From CAYTPI01 sp964439625 (GTDB lineage: Bacteria; Chloroflexota; Anaerolineae; Aggregatilineales; UBA3940), in the NCBI GenBank assembly GCA_964439625.1, contig CAYTPI010000001.1, positions 186,001 through 250,000 on the forward strand: DNA of 64,000 nucleotides, written 5' to 3'. Below, one piece after another: positions 8,925 through 18,022 of this stretch. The position numbers and the translations under genes are program-made. Every line of letters starts with the position of its first letter. Position 1 is the first letter of the stretch. The notes beneath the pieces are model-generated. The model searched no databases. It saw nothing but the letters and a program-made list of their open reading frames with translations, and was not told the origin of the DNA.

Positions 8925-10184
8925 TTATTTTTCCTGCTCGTAACACCACGCTAAAAACTGAGCGATGTGCATCACCTCGAGGTCAGAACCAAGCAGTGCG
9001 AGGTGCTGCCGCATCTGGTTGATGCAGCCAATATTACCCGACACGACAACATCGCCCGCAGCATCAATAATGCGCTGTGCTTTGCGTTGACCTAATTCAT
9101 GGGCGATCTCAGGTTGCTCGATGTTGTACGTCCCGGCTGAGCCACAGCATAGGCCCGCATCATTGATCGGTATAATCGATACGCCCGCAATCTGCTCAAG
9201 CAGGTGGCGCGGTGCATCTTTAATGCCCTGCGCGTGTAGATGGTGGCAGGCATCTTGATAAATAACCTTGATCGGTTCAGCCAGCACCGGCAGCGTCTGC
9301 ATACCGATATCCGCTAAGTACGTTGTGAAGTCTTGCGTGCGTTGTGAAAATTGAACCGCTTGCGACTCTTCCGGCGTCTCTTTGAAAATTAATTTGTAAT
9401 CATGGATGCCGCTACCACAGCCCGCTGCCGTCGTAATGTACGCATCAACGTCAGCAGGGAAGGTGGCAAAGTTTTTCTTTGCAAGTTTCTGTGCATGCTG
9501 ATCTTCGCCGACGTGCAGCAGTATCGACCCGCAGCACCCTTGCCCCTTCGGGACGATCACCTCGACCCTATTGCGCGTTAGCACGTCAACCGCTCCTCGG
9601 TTGATCTCCGGCGCGATCACATCTTGGACACAGCCGACGATCAACGCGACACGTCCGCGCTGTTCGCCTTGGGCTGGGTTCACAGCAGGGATGGGCCGTA
9701 CAGCAGGCAGCTTGTCCGGCAGCATGTCGAGCATGTGGCCCATTGTATCTGGCAAAATGCCTTTCAGCGGTTTGCCCAGCTTGCCCGTCTGCGCCGCCAA
9801 CCGGAAGCGCTGTGGGTAGGGTAGTGTCTCAACGATTAGCGTGCGGGTGACGCGATCAATAAGAGGGCGTTTGCGTTCTGGTTCAACCATGGCGCGGTAG
9901 CCTACCAACAGATCACCATAGGCTACACCAGATGGACAGCTCGTAACGCAGGCCATGCACCCCAAGCAGCGGTCGATGTACGGTTGAGCCTCTTCGGGTT
10001 CGAGGTTCTCTTCGAGCACGTTTTTCATCAAGTAGATGCGCCCGCGTGGTGAATCCATTTCTTCACCTAATACTTGGTACGTGGGGCAGTCTGCGAGGCA
10101 CAGGCCACAATGCACGCAATTATCAATAGCCTGCGTCATCTCAGGCAGGCGTGGCCCTTGCTCGGGGTCAATCGTGTGTCTCAT
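8925..10184 (-). CDS. glcF: Glycolate oxidase iron-sulfur subunit
   Basis: Electron-transfer subunit of the GlcDEF glycolate dehydrogenase, which oxidises glycolate to glyoxylate and passes electrons to the membrane quinone pool. The 419 residues carry two 4Fe-4S motifs near the N-terminus (CVHCGLCLADCPTY and CLGCMACVTSCPSG), then two cysteine-rich CCG domains (GQGCCGSILLHVGED, GLCCGSAGTYN). All family landmarks are intact. It is the last gene of the leftward glcD-glcE-glcF operon, 14 bases after glcE. Confidence 0.93.
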   Translation of the reverse strand: MRHTIDPEQGPRLPEMTQAIDNCVHCGLCLADCPTYQVLGEEMDSPRGRIYLMKNVLEENLEPEEAQPYIDRCLGCMACVTSCPSGVAYGDLLVGYRAMVEPERKRPLIDRVTRTLIVETLPYPQRFRLAAQTGKLGKPLKGILPDTMGHMLDMLPDKLPAVRPIPAVNPAQGEQRGRVALIVGCVQDVIAPEINRGAVDVLTRNRVEVIVPKGQGCCGSILLHVGEDQHAQKLAKKNFATFPADVDAYITTAAGCGSGIHDYKLIFKETPEESQAVQFSQRTQDFTTYLADIGMQTLPVLAEPIKVIYQDACHHLHAQGIKDAPRHLLEQIAGVSIIPINDAGLCCGSAGTYNIEQPEIAHELGQRKAQRIIDAAGDVVVSGNIGCINQMRQHLALLGSDLEVMHIAQFLAWCYEQEK

Positions 10185-10198
10185 TGAGGGGATAATCC

Positions 10199-11254
10199 TT
10201 AGGAAAACTTAGCGTGTGGGTCGAGCACAGCCTTTACTCGCTGAGCAAAGGCAGCACCTTGCAACGTGCCGAGCACTGTGCCAGCGTTTGGCCCAGCGAG
10301 CACGAGCGCGACGCGGTCGAATGTGTCTGTCAGGTCAAAGTCATTGGTTGCCAACCAAGCGATATTCCCTGCGACTGTATAGCGCCTCTGAATGCCATCG
10401 CTTAGTGTATCGTCAAAGCCAGCGACAGCTCCAGGGGCAATTGGCATCTTAATCAGGTGGGTGTACCCCTGTGCCCAATCGCAGCGGTTAACTGCATCCC
10501 AATAGGTAGCATCATCATCGATGCGCCCACTGTACATCGGCGATGTGTTGGCCTGCATCAACTCAGTGAAGTTAGCCAGCCGCTTGGGCAGATCGTTACC
10601 TCGACCGCCAAAGCGCACAACGAGTTTCCAACCATTGACATCCTGTTCTAGATCAACCGCATCGATGTCCAGCGGTTGGCGCGTCAAAAAGAAGACCGCT
10701 TTGACCGCTTCAATGATTGTGTCATACGTCAAGCAGATGGTGGCAAATTGTGGTGGCTCCGGGAAGACTTTGAATGTGACGTCAGTTAATATGCCATACT
10801 GGCCCAGACTACCAACGTAAAACTTCGCGAGGTCAAAGCCAGCCGCATTCTTGACCACTTTACCCCCCACGTGCAGCACGCGGGCTTGCCCATCAATGAC
10901 CGTTGCCCCTAGCACAAAATCACGGATGCTGCCGTAGCGATAGCGCCTTGACCCAGCGGTGTTGGCTGCAATCGTACCCCCAAGCGTCGCACCTAGTTCA
11001 GTCAGTAATGGGTCACAAGGTAAGTATTGACTATGTTCCGATAGCGCTGCCTGAATCACTTTGACAGGCGTCCCAGCATAGGCCGTAAAGGTATACTCAA
11101 ACGGATCGTATTCGATGATGCCACTGAGAGCTGTCATATCGAGCACAAGAGTCGGTTGCGAACTGCTTTTCGTGCCTGCCCCTTGTATCCGAATCTGGTC
11201 ATGTGCTGCTACAAGGGTTTGGATCGCCTCAATATTGCTTGGCTGTTCGATCAT
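10199..11254 (-). CDS. glcE: Glycolate oxidase FAD-binding subunit
   Basis: A 351-residue FAD-linked subunit of the glycolate dehydrogenase. An FAD-binding PCMH-type fold is seen from GAGTKSSSQPTLVLDMTALS through GATLGGTIAANTAGSRRYRYG. It is shorter than GlcD and lacks its complete C-terminal substrate domain, as usual for GlcE. Its start overlaps the glcD stop by 4 bases (ATGA), implying translational coupling. Confidence 0.9.
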   Translation of the reverse strand: MIEQPSNIEAIQTLVAAHDQIRIQGAGTKSSSQPTLVLDMTALSGIIEYDPFEYTFTAYAGTPVKVIQAALSEHSQYLPCDPLLTELGATLGGTIAANTAGSRRYRYGSIRDFVLGATVIDGQARVLHVGGKVVKNAAGFDLAKFYVGSLGQYGILTDVTFKVFPEPPQFATICLTYDTIIEAVKAVFFLTRQPLDIDAVDLEQDVNGWKLVVRFGGRGNDLPKRLANFTELMQANTSPMYSGRIDDDATYWDAVNRCDWAQGYTHLIKMPIAPGAVAGFDDTLSDGIQRRYTVAGNIAWLATNDFDLTDTFDRVALVLAGPNAGTVLGTLQGAAFAQRVKAVLDPHAKFS

Positions 11255-12744
11255 TCCCGTGAGATCACTCCCTGTTTTTCCAATGGATGCATGCCGTGCA
11301 TCTTAAGCGCCGGGGCTTCGCCTTCTGGCAGCATTTTGCCGGGGTTGGCGATGCGCTTGGGGTCGATCTGGGCGCGAATGTCCCGCATTACTTGCATATC
11401 GACGGGGCTGAACAAATCTGGCATGTAGTCGCGCTTCTCCATCCCAACGCCATGCTCCCCAGTGATTGTGCCTCCCATCTCAATGCACAACTTGAGGATT
11501 TCACCAGCCAGTGCTTCAGCCTTTTCGAGTTCGCCTGCGACGCGCCCATTATACAAAATCAGGGGGTGGAGGTTGCCATCACCGGCGTGGAATACATTGG
11601 CGACATCTAGCCCGTAGGCTTGCTTCATCTCACCGATGCGGACGAGCGCTTCACCCAGCTTACTGCGGGGGACAACGCCATCTTGTACCACATAATCTGG
11701 GCTGAGTCTGCCAACCGCTGAAAAGGCCCCCTTGCGCCCCTTCCAGATTCGCTGCCGTTCCTCCGCCGTCTTTGCAATACGGATTTCAGTCGCACCCGAA
11801 GCGTTGATCAGCGCCTCTAATTCCTTAAACTCGGCTTCGACCTGCTCCGGTTCGCCTTCTAACTCGACGATCAATATAGCTTCAGCCCCTTCAGGATAGC
11901 CAGCCTGCACCGACGCTTCCGCGGCTTTGATCGCCAACCGATCCATAATTTCCATGGCACCTGGCAGCAGTCCGGAGGCCACGACGCTCGCGACCGCATC
12001 ACCCGCAGTGCCGAGGTCATCATAAGATGCTAGTACCGTCTTGTATACCGCGGGCTGGGGCAGCAGTCTGACCGTAATCTCGAGCGCGATACCAAACAAG
12101 CCCTCTGAACCGATGAATAATCCGATCAAGTCGGGGCCAATGCCGACGCCGTCAAGGCTGTGTCCGCCAACCCGAACCACTTCTCCATCGGGCAGCAAGA
12201 GTTCCAGTCCTAAGACATGATTGCTTGTCATGCCATACTTCAGACAGTGCGCGCCGCCAGAGTTGAAGGCCACATTCCCACCAATCGTACAAATCGTTTG
12301 GCTGGAAGGGTCGGGCGCGTAATACAGACCATATGCTGCTGCCGCTTTGGTGATGTGCGCGTTGACCACCCCCGGCTCGACGACAGCAATCCGTTGGTCT
12401 GGGTCGAGCGTCTTGATGCGGTTCAGACGGTTGAGTGCGATCACGATGCCATCTTTAACTGGCAATGATCCACCAGAAAGGCTGGTGCCACTACCACGGG
12501 CCACAAACGGCACCCCCGCAGCGTAGCACAGCTTGACGGTCTCAATCACTTCCTCACGACTCTCAACGATCACCACAGCCGCTGGTTTGCTGCGAAAGGC
12601 CGTCAGCCCGTCTGATTCGTAAGGCAGCAGTTCAACCGGGCGCGTCAGCAGTCGCTCGGCTGGGACGATTTTTTGTAGTTGGGTGTAAAAGGCTTGGGCA
12701 GTCATCAGATATTTTTGAGTTTCAAACTTATGGTTTGACGTCAT
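11251..12744 (-). CDS. glcD: Glycolate oxidase catalytic FAD subunit
   Basis: Catalytic flavoprotein of glycolate (or D-2-hydroxyacid) oxidation, about 497 residues. FAD-binding motifs: VARGSGTSLSGGSLPV and NVAFNSGGAHCLKYG. FAD-oxidase C-terminal motifs: FHAGDGNLHPLILY and ITGEHGVGMEKRDYM. A longer frame opens at 12771, but a TATACT -10 box sits inside its first codons and the ATG at 12744 is exactly where a leaderless message would begin; the next ATG (MTAQAFYTQ) is also possible. First gene of the glcDEF operon, divergent from the aminotransferase gene that would consume its product glyoxylate. Confidence 0.92.
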   Translation of the reverse strand: MTSNHKFETQKYLMTAQAFYTQLQKIVPAERLLTRPVELLPYESDGLTAFRSKPAAVVIVESREEVIETVKLCYAAGVPFVARGSGTSLSGGSLPVKDGIVIALNRLNRIKTLDPDQRIAVVEPGVVNAHITKAAAAYGLYYAPDPSSQTICTIGGNVAFNSGGAHCLKYGMTSNHVLGLELLLPDGEVVRVGGHSLDGVGIGPDLIGLFIGSEGLFGIALEITVRLLPQPAVYKTVLASYDDLGTAGDAVASVVASGLLPGAMEIMDRLAIKAAEASVQAGYPEGAEAILIVELEGEPEQVEAEFKELEALINASGATEIRIAKTAEERQRIWKGRKGAFSAVGRLSPDYVVQDGVVPRSKLGEALVRIGEMKQAYGLDVANVFHAGDGNLHPLILYNGRVAGELEKAEALAGEILKLCIEMGGTITGEHGVGMEKRDYMPDLFSPVDMQVMRDIRAQIDPKRIANPGKMLPEGEAPALKMHGMHPLEKQGVISRE

Positions 12745-12750
12745 GCGATC

Positions 12751-12779
12751 AGTATAAACGATTTTTGACATCCTGTGCA
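12751..12779 (-). promoter_or_regulatory. Promoter of glcDEF, leaderless type
   Basis: Minus strand: TGCACA (12779-12774), 17 bases, TATACT (12756-12751), then 6 bases to the ATG at 12744. No ribosome-binding site is visible. Confidence 0.5.
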
Positions 12780-12830
12780 GTCTTTGGCGTGATTTAAGAA
12801 GTTAGGATCGCCACCACCGAAAGGTGCTGC

Positions 12831-12860
12831 TTGCTAGTTAGGGCAATCGCTTGCTACACT
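12831..12860 (+). promoter_or_regulatory. Promoter of the glyoxylate aminotransferase gene
   Basis: TTGCTA (12831-12836), 18 bases, and an extended -10 element TGCTACACT ending at 12860. It is divergent from the glcDEF promoter only about 50 bases away, so the two could share a regulator site. Confidence 0.45.
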
Positions 12861-12899
12861 GCTCCTCATACGACAACACTTCTAAAGAAAGAAACACAC

Positions 12900-14030
12900 A
12901 TGGTTGACCAAACCTTTCCAGAAATTGATGTGGCACCCCGTGTCCTGCTTGGCCCAGGCCCTAGCTTGGTTGATCCGCGCGTACTGAAAGCAATGTCTAC
13001 GCCACTGATCGGTCACCTCGACCCACAGTTCCTTGAACTGATGAACAATATGCAAGAGATGCTGCGGCGCGTCATGCAGACGGAGAATAAGCTCACCTTT
13101 GCGGTAGCGGGGACAGGCTCGGCGTCGATGGAAGCGTCCTTCGCTAATATGATCGAACCCGGTGACCGCATCCTGATCGGCATCAACGGCTACTTCGGTC
13201 ACCGCATGGTGGACATGGCAGAGCGCTATGGCGCGAAGGTTTTCACCATCCATAAGCCTTGGGGTGAGGTCTTCTCAGTCGATGATGTTCGCGCTGCCAT
13301 GGATGAGAATTCGGTTGATATTGTGGCGCTGGTTCACGCAGAGACCTCAACAGGGGCGCGCCAGCCGCTTGACGCCATCGCCCAGTTGGTACACGAGCGC
13401 GATGGCTACCTCATCGGGGATACGGTCACATCGCTTGGTGGCTTGCCCGTCCGTGTGGATGAGGTCGGTATTGACGTCACTTACAGCGGTGGGCAAAAAG
13501 CCCTGAGCTGCCCGCCTGGTGCTAGCCCGATCTCCTTCAGCCCGCGCGCCGTTGAGCGCATCATGAACCGCAAAACCAAGGTCGCTAACTGGTACCTTGA
13601 CGCCACCATGCTTGGTAATTACTGGGGCAGTGACCGTACCTATCATCATACGGCACCCATCAGCATGAACTATGCGATCTACGAGAGCCTGCGCGTTATT
13701 TTGGAAGAGGGCTTGGAAGAACGCTTTGCCCGCCATCAGCGCAATGCTGAACTGCTGTGGGAAGGGCTGGAGAACCTTGATATGGTGCTTCATGTGGACG
13801 AGGCTTACCGTTTACCAACCCTGACCACAGTGCGCATCCCGACGAATGTTGACGAAGCCGCTGTTCGTAAAGACCTGCTGCATGACTACAACATCGAAAT
13901 TGGCGGCGGCCTTGGTGAACTCAAAGGGCAGGTCTGGCGCATTGGCCTGATGGGCTACGGCTCGCGTAAGGAGAACGTCTTGCTGCTGCTTGCCGCCCTC
14001 GAAGAGTTGATGCAGAAACACATCAAGTAA
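12900..14030 (+). CDS. Alanine/serine--glyoxylate aminotransferase (class V)
   Basis: A PLP enzyme of 376 residues that transaminates glyoxylate to glycine using alanine or serine. Family features are the N-terminal LLGPGPSLVDPRVLKAM, the middle VAGTGSASMEASFANMIEPG, and the PLP lysine in TYSGGQKALSCPPG. The ATG at 12900 is chosen because an earlier in-frame start lies within the promoter. It sits divergently next to glcDEF, so glycolate to glyoxylate to glycine forms one short route. Amino-donor preference cannot be read from sequence. A good intrinsic terminator follows. Confidence 0.9.
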   Translation: MVDQTFPEIDVAPRVLLGPGPSLVDPRVLKAMSTPLIGHLDPQFLELMNNMQEMLRRVMQTENKLTFAVAGTGSASMEASFANMIEPGDRILIGINGYFGHRMVDMAERYGAKVFTIHKPWGEVFSVDDVRAAMDENSVDIVALVHAETSTGARQPLDAIAQLVHERDGYLIGDTVTSLGGLPVRVDEVGIDVTYSGGQKALSCPPGASPISFSPRAVERIMNRKTKVANWYLDATMLGNYWGSDRTYHHTAPISMNYAIYESLRVILEEGLEERFARHQRNAELLWEGLENLDMVLHVDEAYRLPTLTTVRIPTNVDEAAVRKDLLHDYNIEIGGGLGELKGQVWRIGLMGYGSRKENVLLLLAALEELMQKHIK

Positions 14031-14092
14031 CCTTAGCAGTTGACTTGCGTCCGCTGCCTTAATAGGTTTACTGCTACCTATATTAATATTGC

Positions 14093-14119
14093 GGCGAGTA
14101 CTTTAACTACTCGCCTTTT
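14093..14119 (+). terminator. Rho-independent terminator of the aminotransferase gene
   Basis: GGCGAGTA and TACTCGCC form a perfect 8-bp stem with a 7-base loop, followed by TTTT. A weaker hairpin (ATAGGT/ACCTAT, 14062-14081) precedes it. Confidence 0.8.
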
Positions 14120-14163
14120 CGATTCTCTGATTATGTGTGTAGGTATCCCTACTCGGTAGTCAA

Positions 14164-14172
14164 TGCTACAAT
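14164..14172 (+). promoter_or_regulatory. Extended -10 element before the FAD/Fe-S fusion gene
   Basis: TGCTACAAT overlaps the first possible ATG (14163) of the next frame. This makes 14163 an unlikely start and favours the ATG at 14211. No clear -35 box is seen. Confidence 0.35.
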
Positions 14173-14210
14173 GGCAGCATCAAACATCAATAGGTTTAAA
14201 TGAGTACCCA

Positions 14211-17060
14211 ATGGTTGCAATCCAGCACACCCCCGTTACTGACCTTGTCGCGGATCTCCAACAGCATCTTGGAACAGAACAAGTCAAGTTCGATGACTTA
14301 ACGCGTCACCTATACAGCACCGACGCCAGCAACTATCAGATTATGCCGGTTGGTGTCATCTTTCCGCGCAGCGCCGCTGATGTCGTTGCTATTCATGAGG
14401 CCGCCAATCGTTACCAACTTCCGGTGCTGCCTCGAGGAGGCGGTAGTAGCTTGGCGGGGCAGGCGGTCGGTGAGGCCATTGTCATGGATTTTACCCGCCA
14501 CATGCGCCGGGTGACGCGCATCAATGCCGAAGAAAAGACGGTGACCGTCGAACCCGGCTTGACACTTGGCTTGCTCAACAAGCAGTTGGCCTCCCTCAAC
14601 CTGATGTTTGGGCCTGACCCCGCCAGCGCGCAGCGGGCCGCCGTCGGTGGAGTCGTGGGCAATAACTCGACGGGGGCACACAGCATTCTCTATGGCATGG
14701 CGGCTGATCATGTAAAACGCTTGAAGGTCGTGTTGGCTTCAGGCGAATGCCTGTGGCTGGATGCCAATGTTGAGACGCTCAACAAGCTTCGCGCTGAGAT
14801 TGGGGCGCTTGTCCAGCAGAACCGTGCCGAGATCGCTGCACGTTACCCAGAGACGTTTCGCACTGTAGCTGGGTATGCGCTCGACAAGATCGACCCAGCC
14901 GATGTTCACCTCAACTGGCTGTTGGCTGGGTCTGAGGGCACACTGGGTACAGTCGTTGAGGTAGAACTCAACCTCGTTGACGCAGTTCCGGCAGGTAAGC
15001 GGCGCTTAGCGCTCGTACATTTTGATAGCCTGATCGCTTCGCTGGAGGCCACGTCGCGCATCCTTGAGACCCAGCCATCTGCGATTGAACTGTTGGACAA
15101 AATGCTGCTGGATCGCACACGAGCCAACACTGAGTTCATTCAATATCTGACGTTTGTCGAAGGTGACCCTGCTGCCATCTTAATCGTCGAGTATTATGGC
15201 AAGAATGAGACCGAACTGGCCCTCAAGCTGGATGACCTGGCTACCCTGCTCAAACGTATTGGGCACAAGGGTGCGGTTACCATTGCCAGCTCACCAAAGC
15301 GCCAGCAGGACGTCTGGACAATCCGTAAGGCAGGGTTGGGCCTTTTGATGAGCGAACGCAGTGAGACAAAACCAACGGCGTTCATCGAAGATGCCGCTGT
15401 TCCGGTAGAACGCCTCGCTGAGTACATTCGCGATATTGACCAAGTCATTCGTGATCAAGATGCTGACTACGCTATCTATGCCCATGCCAGTGCTGGTTGT
15501 CTGCACGTCCGCCCGTTGGTCAACCTGAAGACGTTGAAAGGGCGCGAACAGTATCGCAACATTGCCGAGGCCGCAGCCGATGCTGTGATCAAATATAGTG
15601 GTACCATCACCGGGGAGCATGGTCAAGGCTTGGTTCGCAGCGAATTTGTCGAACGCCTGTTTGGTTCACAACTCAACGATGCCTTCCGCCAAGTCAAGCG
15701 CTTGTTTGACCCGGACAACTTGATGAACCCCGGCAAAATCGTTGATCCACCTAAAATGGACGACGAAGCGATCTTGCGCTACACGCCTGACTACCAACTG
15801 ATCCAAATCCAGACCCGCCATGATTGGTCTGCAGATAACGGCTACGCTGGGGCGGTTGAGATGTGCAATGGATCGGGGGTCTGTCGCAAAGAAGGCACTG
15901 GTACCATGTGCCCATCCTACATGGCGACCCTCGATGAGGGCCACGTCACTCGTGGGCGTGCCAATGCCCTTCGGCAAGCGTTGAGCGGGCAACTGCCGGG
16001 CGGCATGAGCAGCCATGACGTCAAAGAACTGATGGACTTATGCCTTAGTTGCAAAGCCTGTAAGTCTGAATGCCCATCCTCGGTTGACCTCGCCAAGATC
16101 AAAGCGGAGTTTATGGCTTCTTACCATGACGCGCATGGCACCCCAATCCGTTCCCGTGTCTTTGGCAACATCCACCGGATCAACAAGTTGGCAGGGGCGC
16201 TGCCGGGAATCAGCAATGTGCTGCTCAACAGCCCAGTAGGTAAGTTGGCGTTTAAGGTGTTGGGCATCCCAACCGAGAGACCCTTGCCACAGTATGCACC
16301 GAAGCGCTTTTCTGCACGGCCTGCCCTGCACAAGAACGGTATAGCAGCCGCCACACTGGTCATTGATACCTTCACTGAGTTCAATCATCCGCACCTTGGT
16401 GAGGCATTTTTGCAGGCGGCGCAAGCCTTGGGTGTCCCTGTCAATGTGATGCGCCTGCCGGGGCAGGGCTGCTGCGGACGACCCGCGATGTCAAGGGGCT
16501 TGCTTGATCTAGCAAAATCACTGGCGCACGACAACATCGCTGGCCTAGCGGGTGACGATCACCGTCCACTGCTTTTCCTTGAACCGAGCTGCCAATCGGC
16601 TTTCGTGGACGATTATCTGACTCTCGTTGAACCAAGTATGCGCCCAGCCGCAGAACAGGTTGCAGCGCGCTGCGTCAGCGCCGAACGCTGGCTTGCTGAG
16701 CAAATCGCCGAGCGTGGTGCTGCTTGGTCAGCCGAGTTACCGGGGCGTGTTCTGCTGCACGGGCACTGCCATCAAAAGACGCTCTGGGGCACAGCAGATA
16801 CATTATCTTTATTACGCAGTATTCCAGGTGTGGTGGTTGAGGAAATTGACTCTGGTTGTTGCGGTGTGGCGGGCAGCTTTGGCTACGAACATTATGACCT
16901 GTCGATCAAGATCGGTGAACAACGCTTACTTCCGACCATCCGTGACAACCCTGATGCTGTTATTGCGGCCCCAGGCACTTCTTGCCGTGCACAAATCGAT
17001 GACGCTGGGCTATCTGCCCAACATCCAATTGAGATCATCGCTCGTGCGCTTAACGGGTAA
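14211..17060 (+). CDS. FAD-linked dehydrogenase fused to Fe-S/CCG domains (YdiJ-like)
   Basis: About 949 residues that combine a GlcD-type half with a GlcF-type half. N-terminal FAD-binding motif PRGGGSSLAGQAVGEA and C-terminal substrate-domain motifs HASAGCLHVRPLVN and ITGEHGQGLVRSEF lie in the first half. Fe-S motifs (CNGSGVCRKEGTGTMCPSY, CLSCKACKSECPSS) and CCG domains (GQGCCGRPAMSRG, DSGCCGVAGSFGYEHYDL) fill the second half. This architecture is known from YdiJ-type D-2-hydroxyacid dehydrogenases (D-lactate, D-2-hydroxyglutarate). It oxidises a 2-hydroxyacid and passes electrons through its own clusters. Substrate unknown; the neighbouring lactate/glycolate permease suggests lactate or glycolate. 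Its 3' end overlaps the convergent PfkB gene by 11 bases. Confidence 0.85.
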   Translation: MVAIQHTPVTDLVADLQQHLGTEQVKFDDLTRHLYSTDASNYQIMPVGVIFPRSAADVVAIHEAANRYQLPVLPRGGGSSLAGQAVGEAIVMDFTRHMRRVTRINAEEKTVTVEPGLTLGLLNKQLASLNLMFGPDPASAQRAAVGGVVGNNSTGAHSILYGMAADHVKRLKVVLASGECLWLDANVETLNKLRAEIGALVQQNRAEIAARYPETFRTVAGYALDKIDPADVHLNWLLAGSEGTLGTVVEVELNLVDAVPAGKRRLALVHFDSLIASLEATSRILETQPSAIELLDKMLLDRTRANTEFIQYLTFVEGDPAAILIVEYYGKNETELALKLDDLATLLKRIGHKGAVTIASSPKRQQDVWTIRKAGLGLLMSERSETKPTAFIEDAAVPVERLAEYIRDIDQVIRDQDADYAIYAHASAGCLHVRPLVNLKTLKGREQYRNIAEAAADAVIKYSGTITGEHGQGLVRSEFVERLFGSQLNDAFRQVKRLFDPDNLMNPGKIVDPPKMDDEAILRYTPDYQLIQIQTRHDWSADNGYAGAVEMCNGSGVCRKEGTGTMCPSYMATLDEGHVTRGRANALRQALSGQLPGGMSSHDVKELMDLCLSCKACKSECPSSVDLAKIKAEFMASYHDAHGTPIRSRVFGNIHRINKLAGALPGISNVLLNSPVGKLAFKVLGIPTERPLPQYAPKRFSARPALHKNGIAAATLVIDTFTEFNHPHLGEAFLQAAQALGVPVNVMRLPGQGCCGRPAMSRGLLDLAKSLAHDNIAGLAGDDHRPLLFLEPSCQSAFVDDYLTLVEPSMRPAAEQVAARCVSAERWLAEQIAERGAAWSAELPGRVLLHGHCHQKTLWGTADTLSLLRSIPGVVVEEIDSGCCGVAGSFGYEHYDLSIKIGEQRLLPTIRDNPDAVIAAPGTSCRAQIDDAGLSAQHPIEIIARALNG

Positions 17061-17982
17061 GCCCTGCTTGATACCCTCTTCGGAGTTCCTCAAAGCGACT
17101 GTCAGCTTCGGCTCGTGTGAGTGGAAAGTGTGGGCCGATGTGCTGTGCCATTACGGAAGAGGTGCAGCCACCATAGAGGCAGGCATCTGCTAAGCTGCCG
17201 TGTGTTAGGTAAGCGTACATAAAGCCAGCAGCATAGGTGTCGCCAACCCCTGTCGGATGGCTGCCCTTGTTTTTTGTGTAAGCTGGCACGCGGACATACG
17301 TCTCGCCGTCGAAAGCTGCTGACCCGTCTGTTGCCATCGTCACAATTGCGATGTCTGCACCCAGTTCGTGTAGTTTTTCTGCTGCGGCTCGCAGGGCCTT
17401 TTCACCCTCCCTAGGACGCACGCCAGTGATAATCTCGGCTTCAAGTTCATTGGCCTTGACCACATCACACAAGGAGAGGATGAGGTTAATCTCGGGGTTA
17501 AGATAGTGATCAATGCGGCCTTGGGCATCAATCCGCCTGATAATGCCCTGTGGATCAAGTAGGATGCGTTTCGCGTGCGGACGAATCGTCTCAATGAGGC
17601 TTAAAGAGACCTCCTCTAGGATCGGGCCAACCATCACGAAGTCGGCTGCTTGTAGCGCTGCGGTAGGCACTTCAGGGATCGAGTCGGCCTTAGCAATACA
17701 GTCAAGGGTGCGGTTACCAAGCTCATCCAGATAGACAAGGGCGAAGCCACCGGTTTCGGCACTTGGGTAGAGAGTATACTGAATCTGGTATTGCTCAAGG
17801 ATCGCTTCTAGTTCAGAGCGGAAATCATCCCCGACGCAACCAACAAATGTTGTCTCTAAGCCCAGCTTTGCTGCTGCCAAAACGACATTTGTTGAACAGC
17901 CCGATAAGATGCGCCTATCGCTGCTTGTTGTGGGCGATGCGATTGTGTCAAAAACAGGGTTGCCAATGCCCAGAATATGCAC
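17050..17982 (-). CDS. PfkB-family carbohydrate or nucleoside kinase
   Basis: A 310-residue ribokinase-fold kinase. The anion hole and catalytic Asp lie in HPTGVGDTYAAGF (PfkB signature 2), and ILSGCSTNVVLAAAKLG is the N-terminal substrate motif. The start is a GTG behind GGAG. Substrate unknown; it is shorter than IolC-type or fructokinase-type members elsewhere in this window and not closely similar to them. It lies downstream of the lactate-permease-type gene in the same direction, separated by 40 bases, so co-transcription is possible. It overlaps the convergent dehydrogenase gene by 11 bases. Confidence 0.82.
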   Translation of the reverse strand: MHILGIGNPVFDTIASPTTSSDRRILSGCSTNVVLAAAKLGLETTFVGCVGDDFRSELEAILEQYQIQYTLYPSAETGGFALVYLDELGNRTLDCIAKADSIPEVPTAALQAADFVMVGPILEEVSLSLIETIRPHAKRILLDPQGIIRRIDAQGRIDHYLNPEINLILSLCDVVKANELEAEIITGVRPREGEKALRAAAEKLHELGADIAIVTMATDGSAAFDGETYVRVPAYTKNKGSHPTGVGDTYAAGFMYAYLTHGSLADACLYGGCTSSVMAQHIGPHFPLTRAEADSRFEELRRGYQAGLTR

Positions 17983-18022
17983 AGAGTGTCTTTCTCCATA
18001 TTTTCACTGTCAGTAAATGCAA

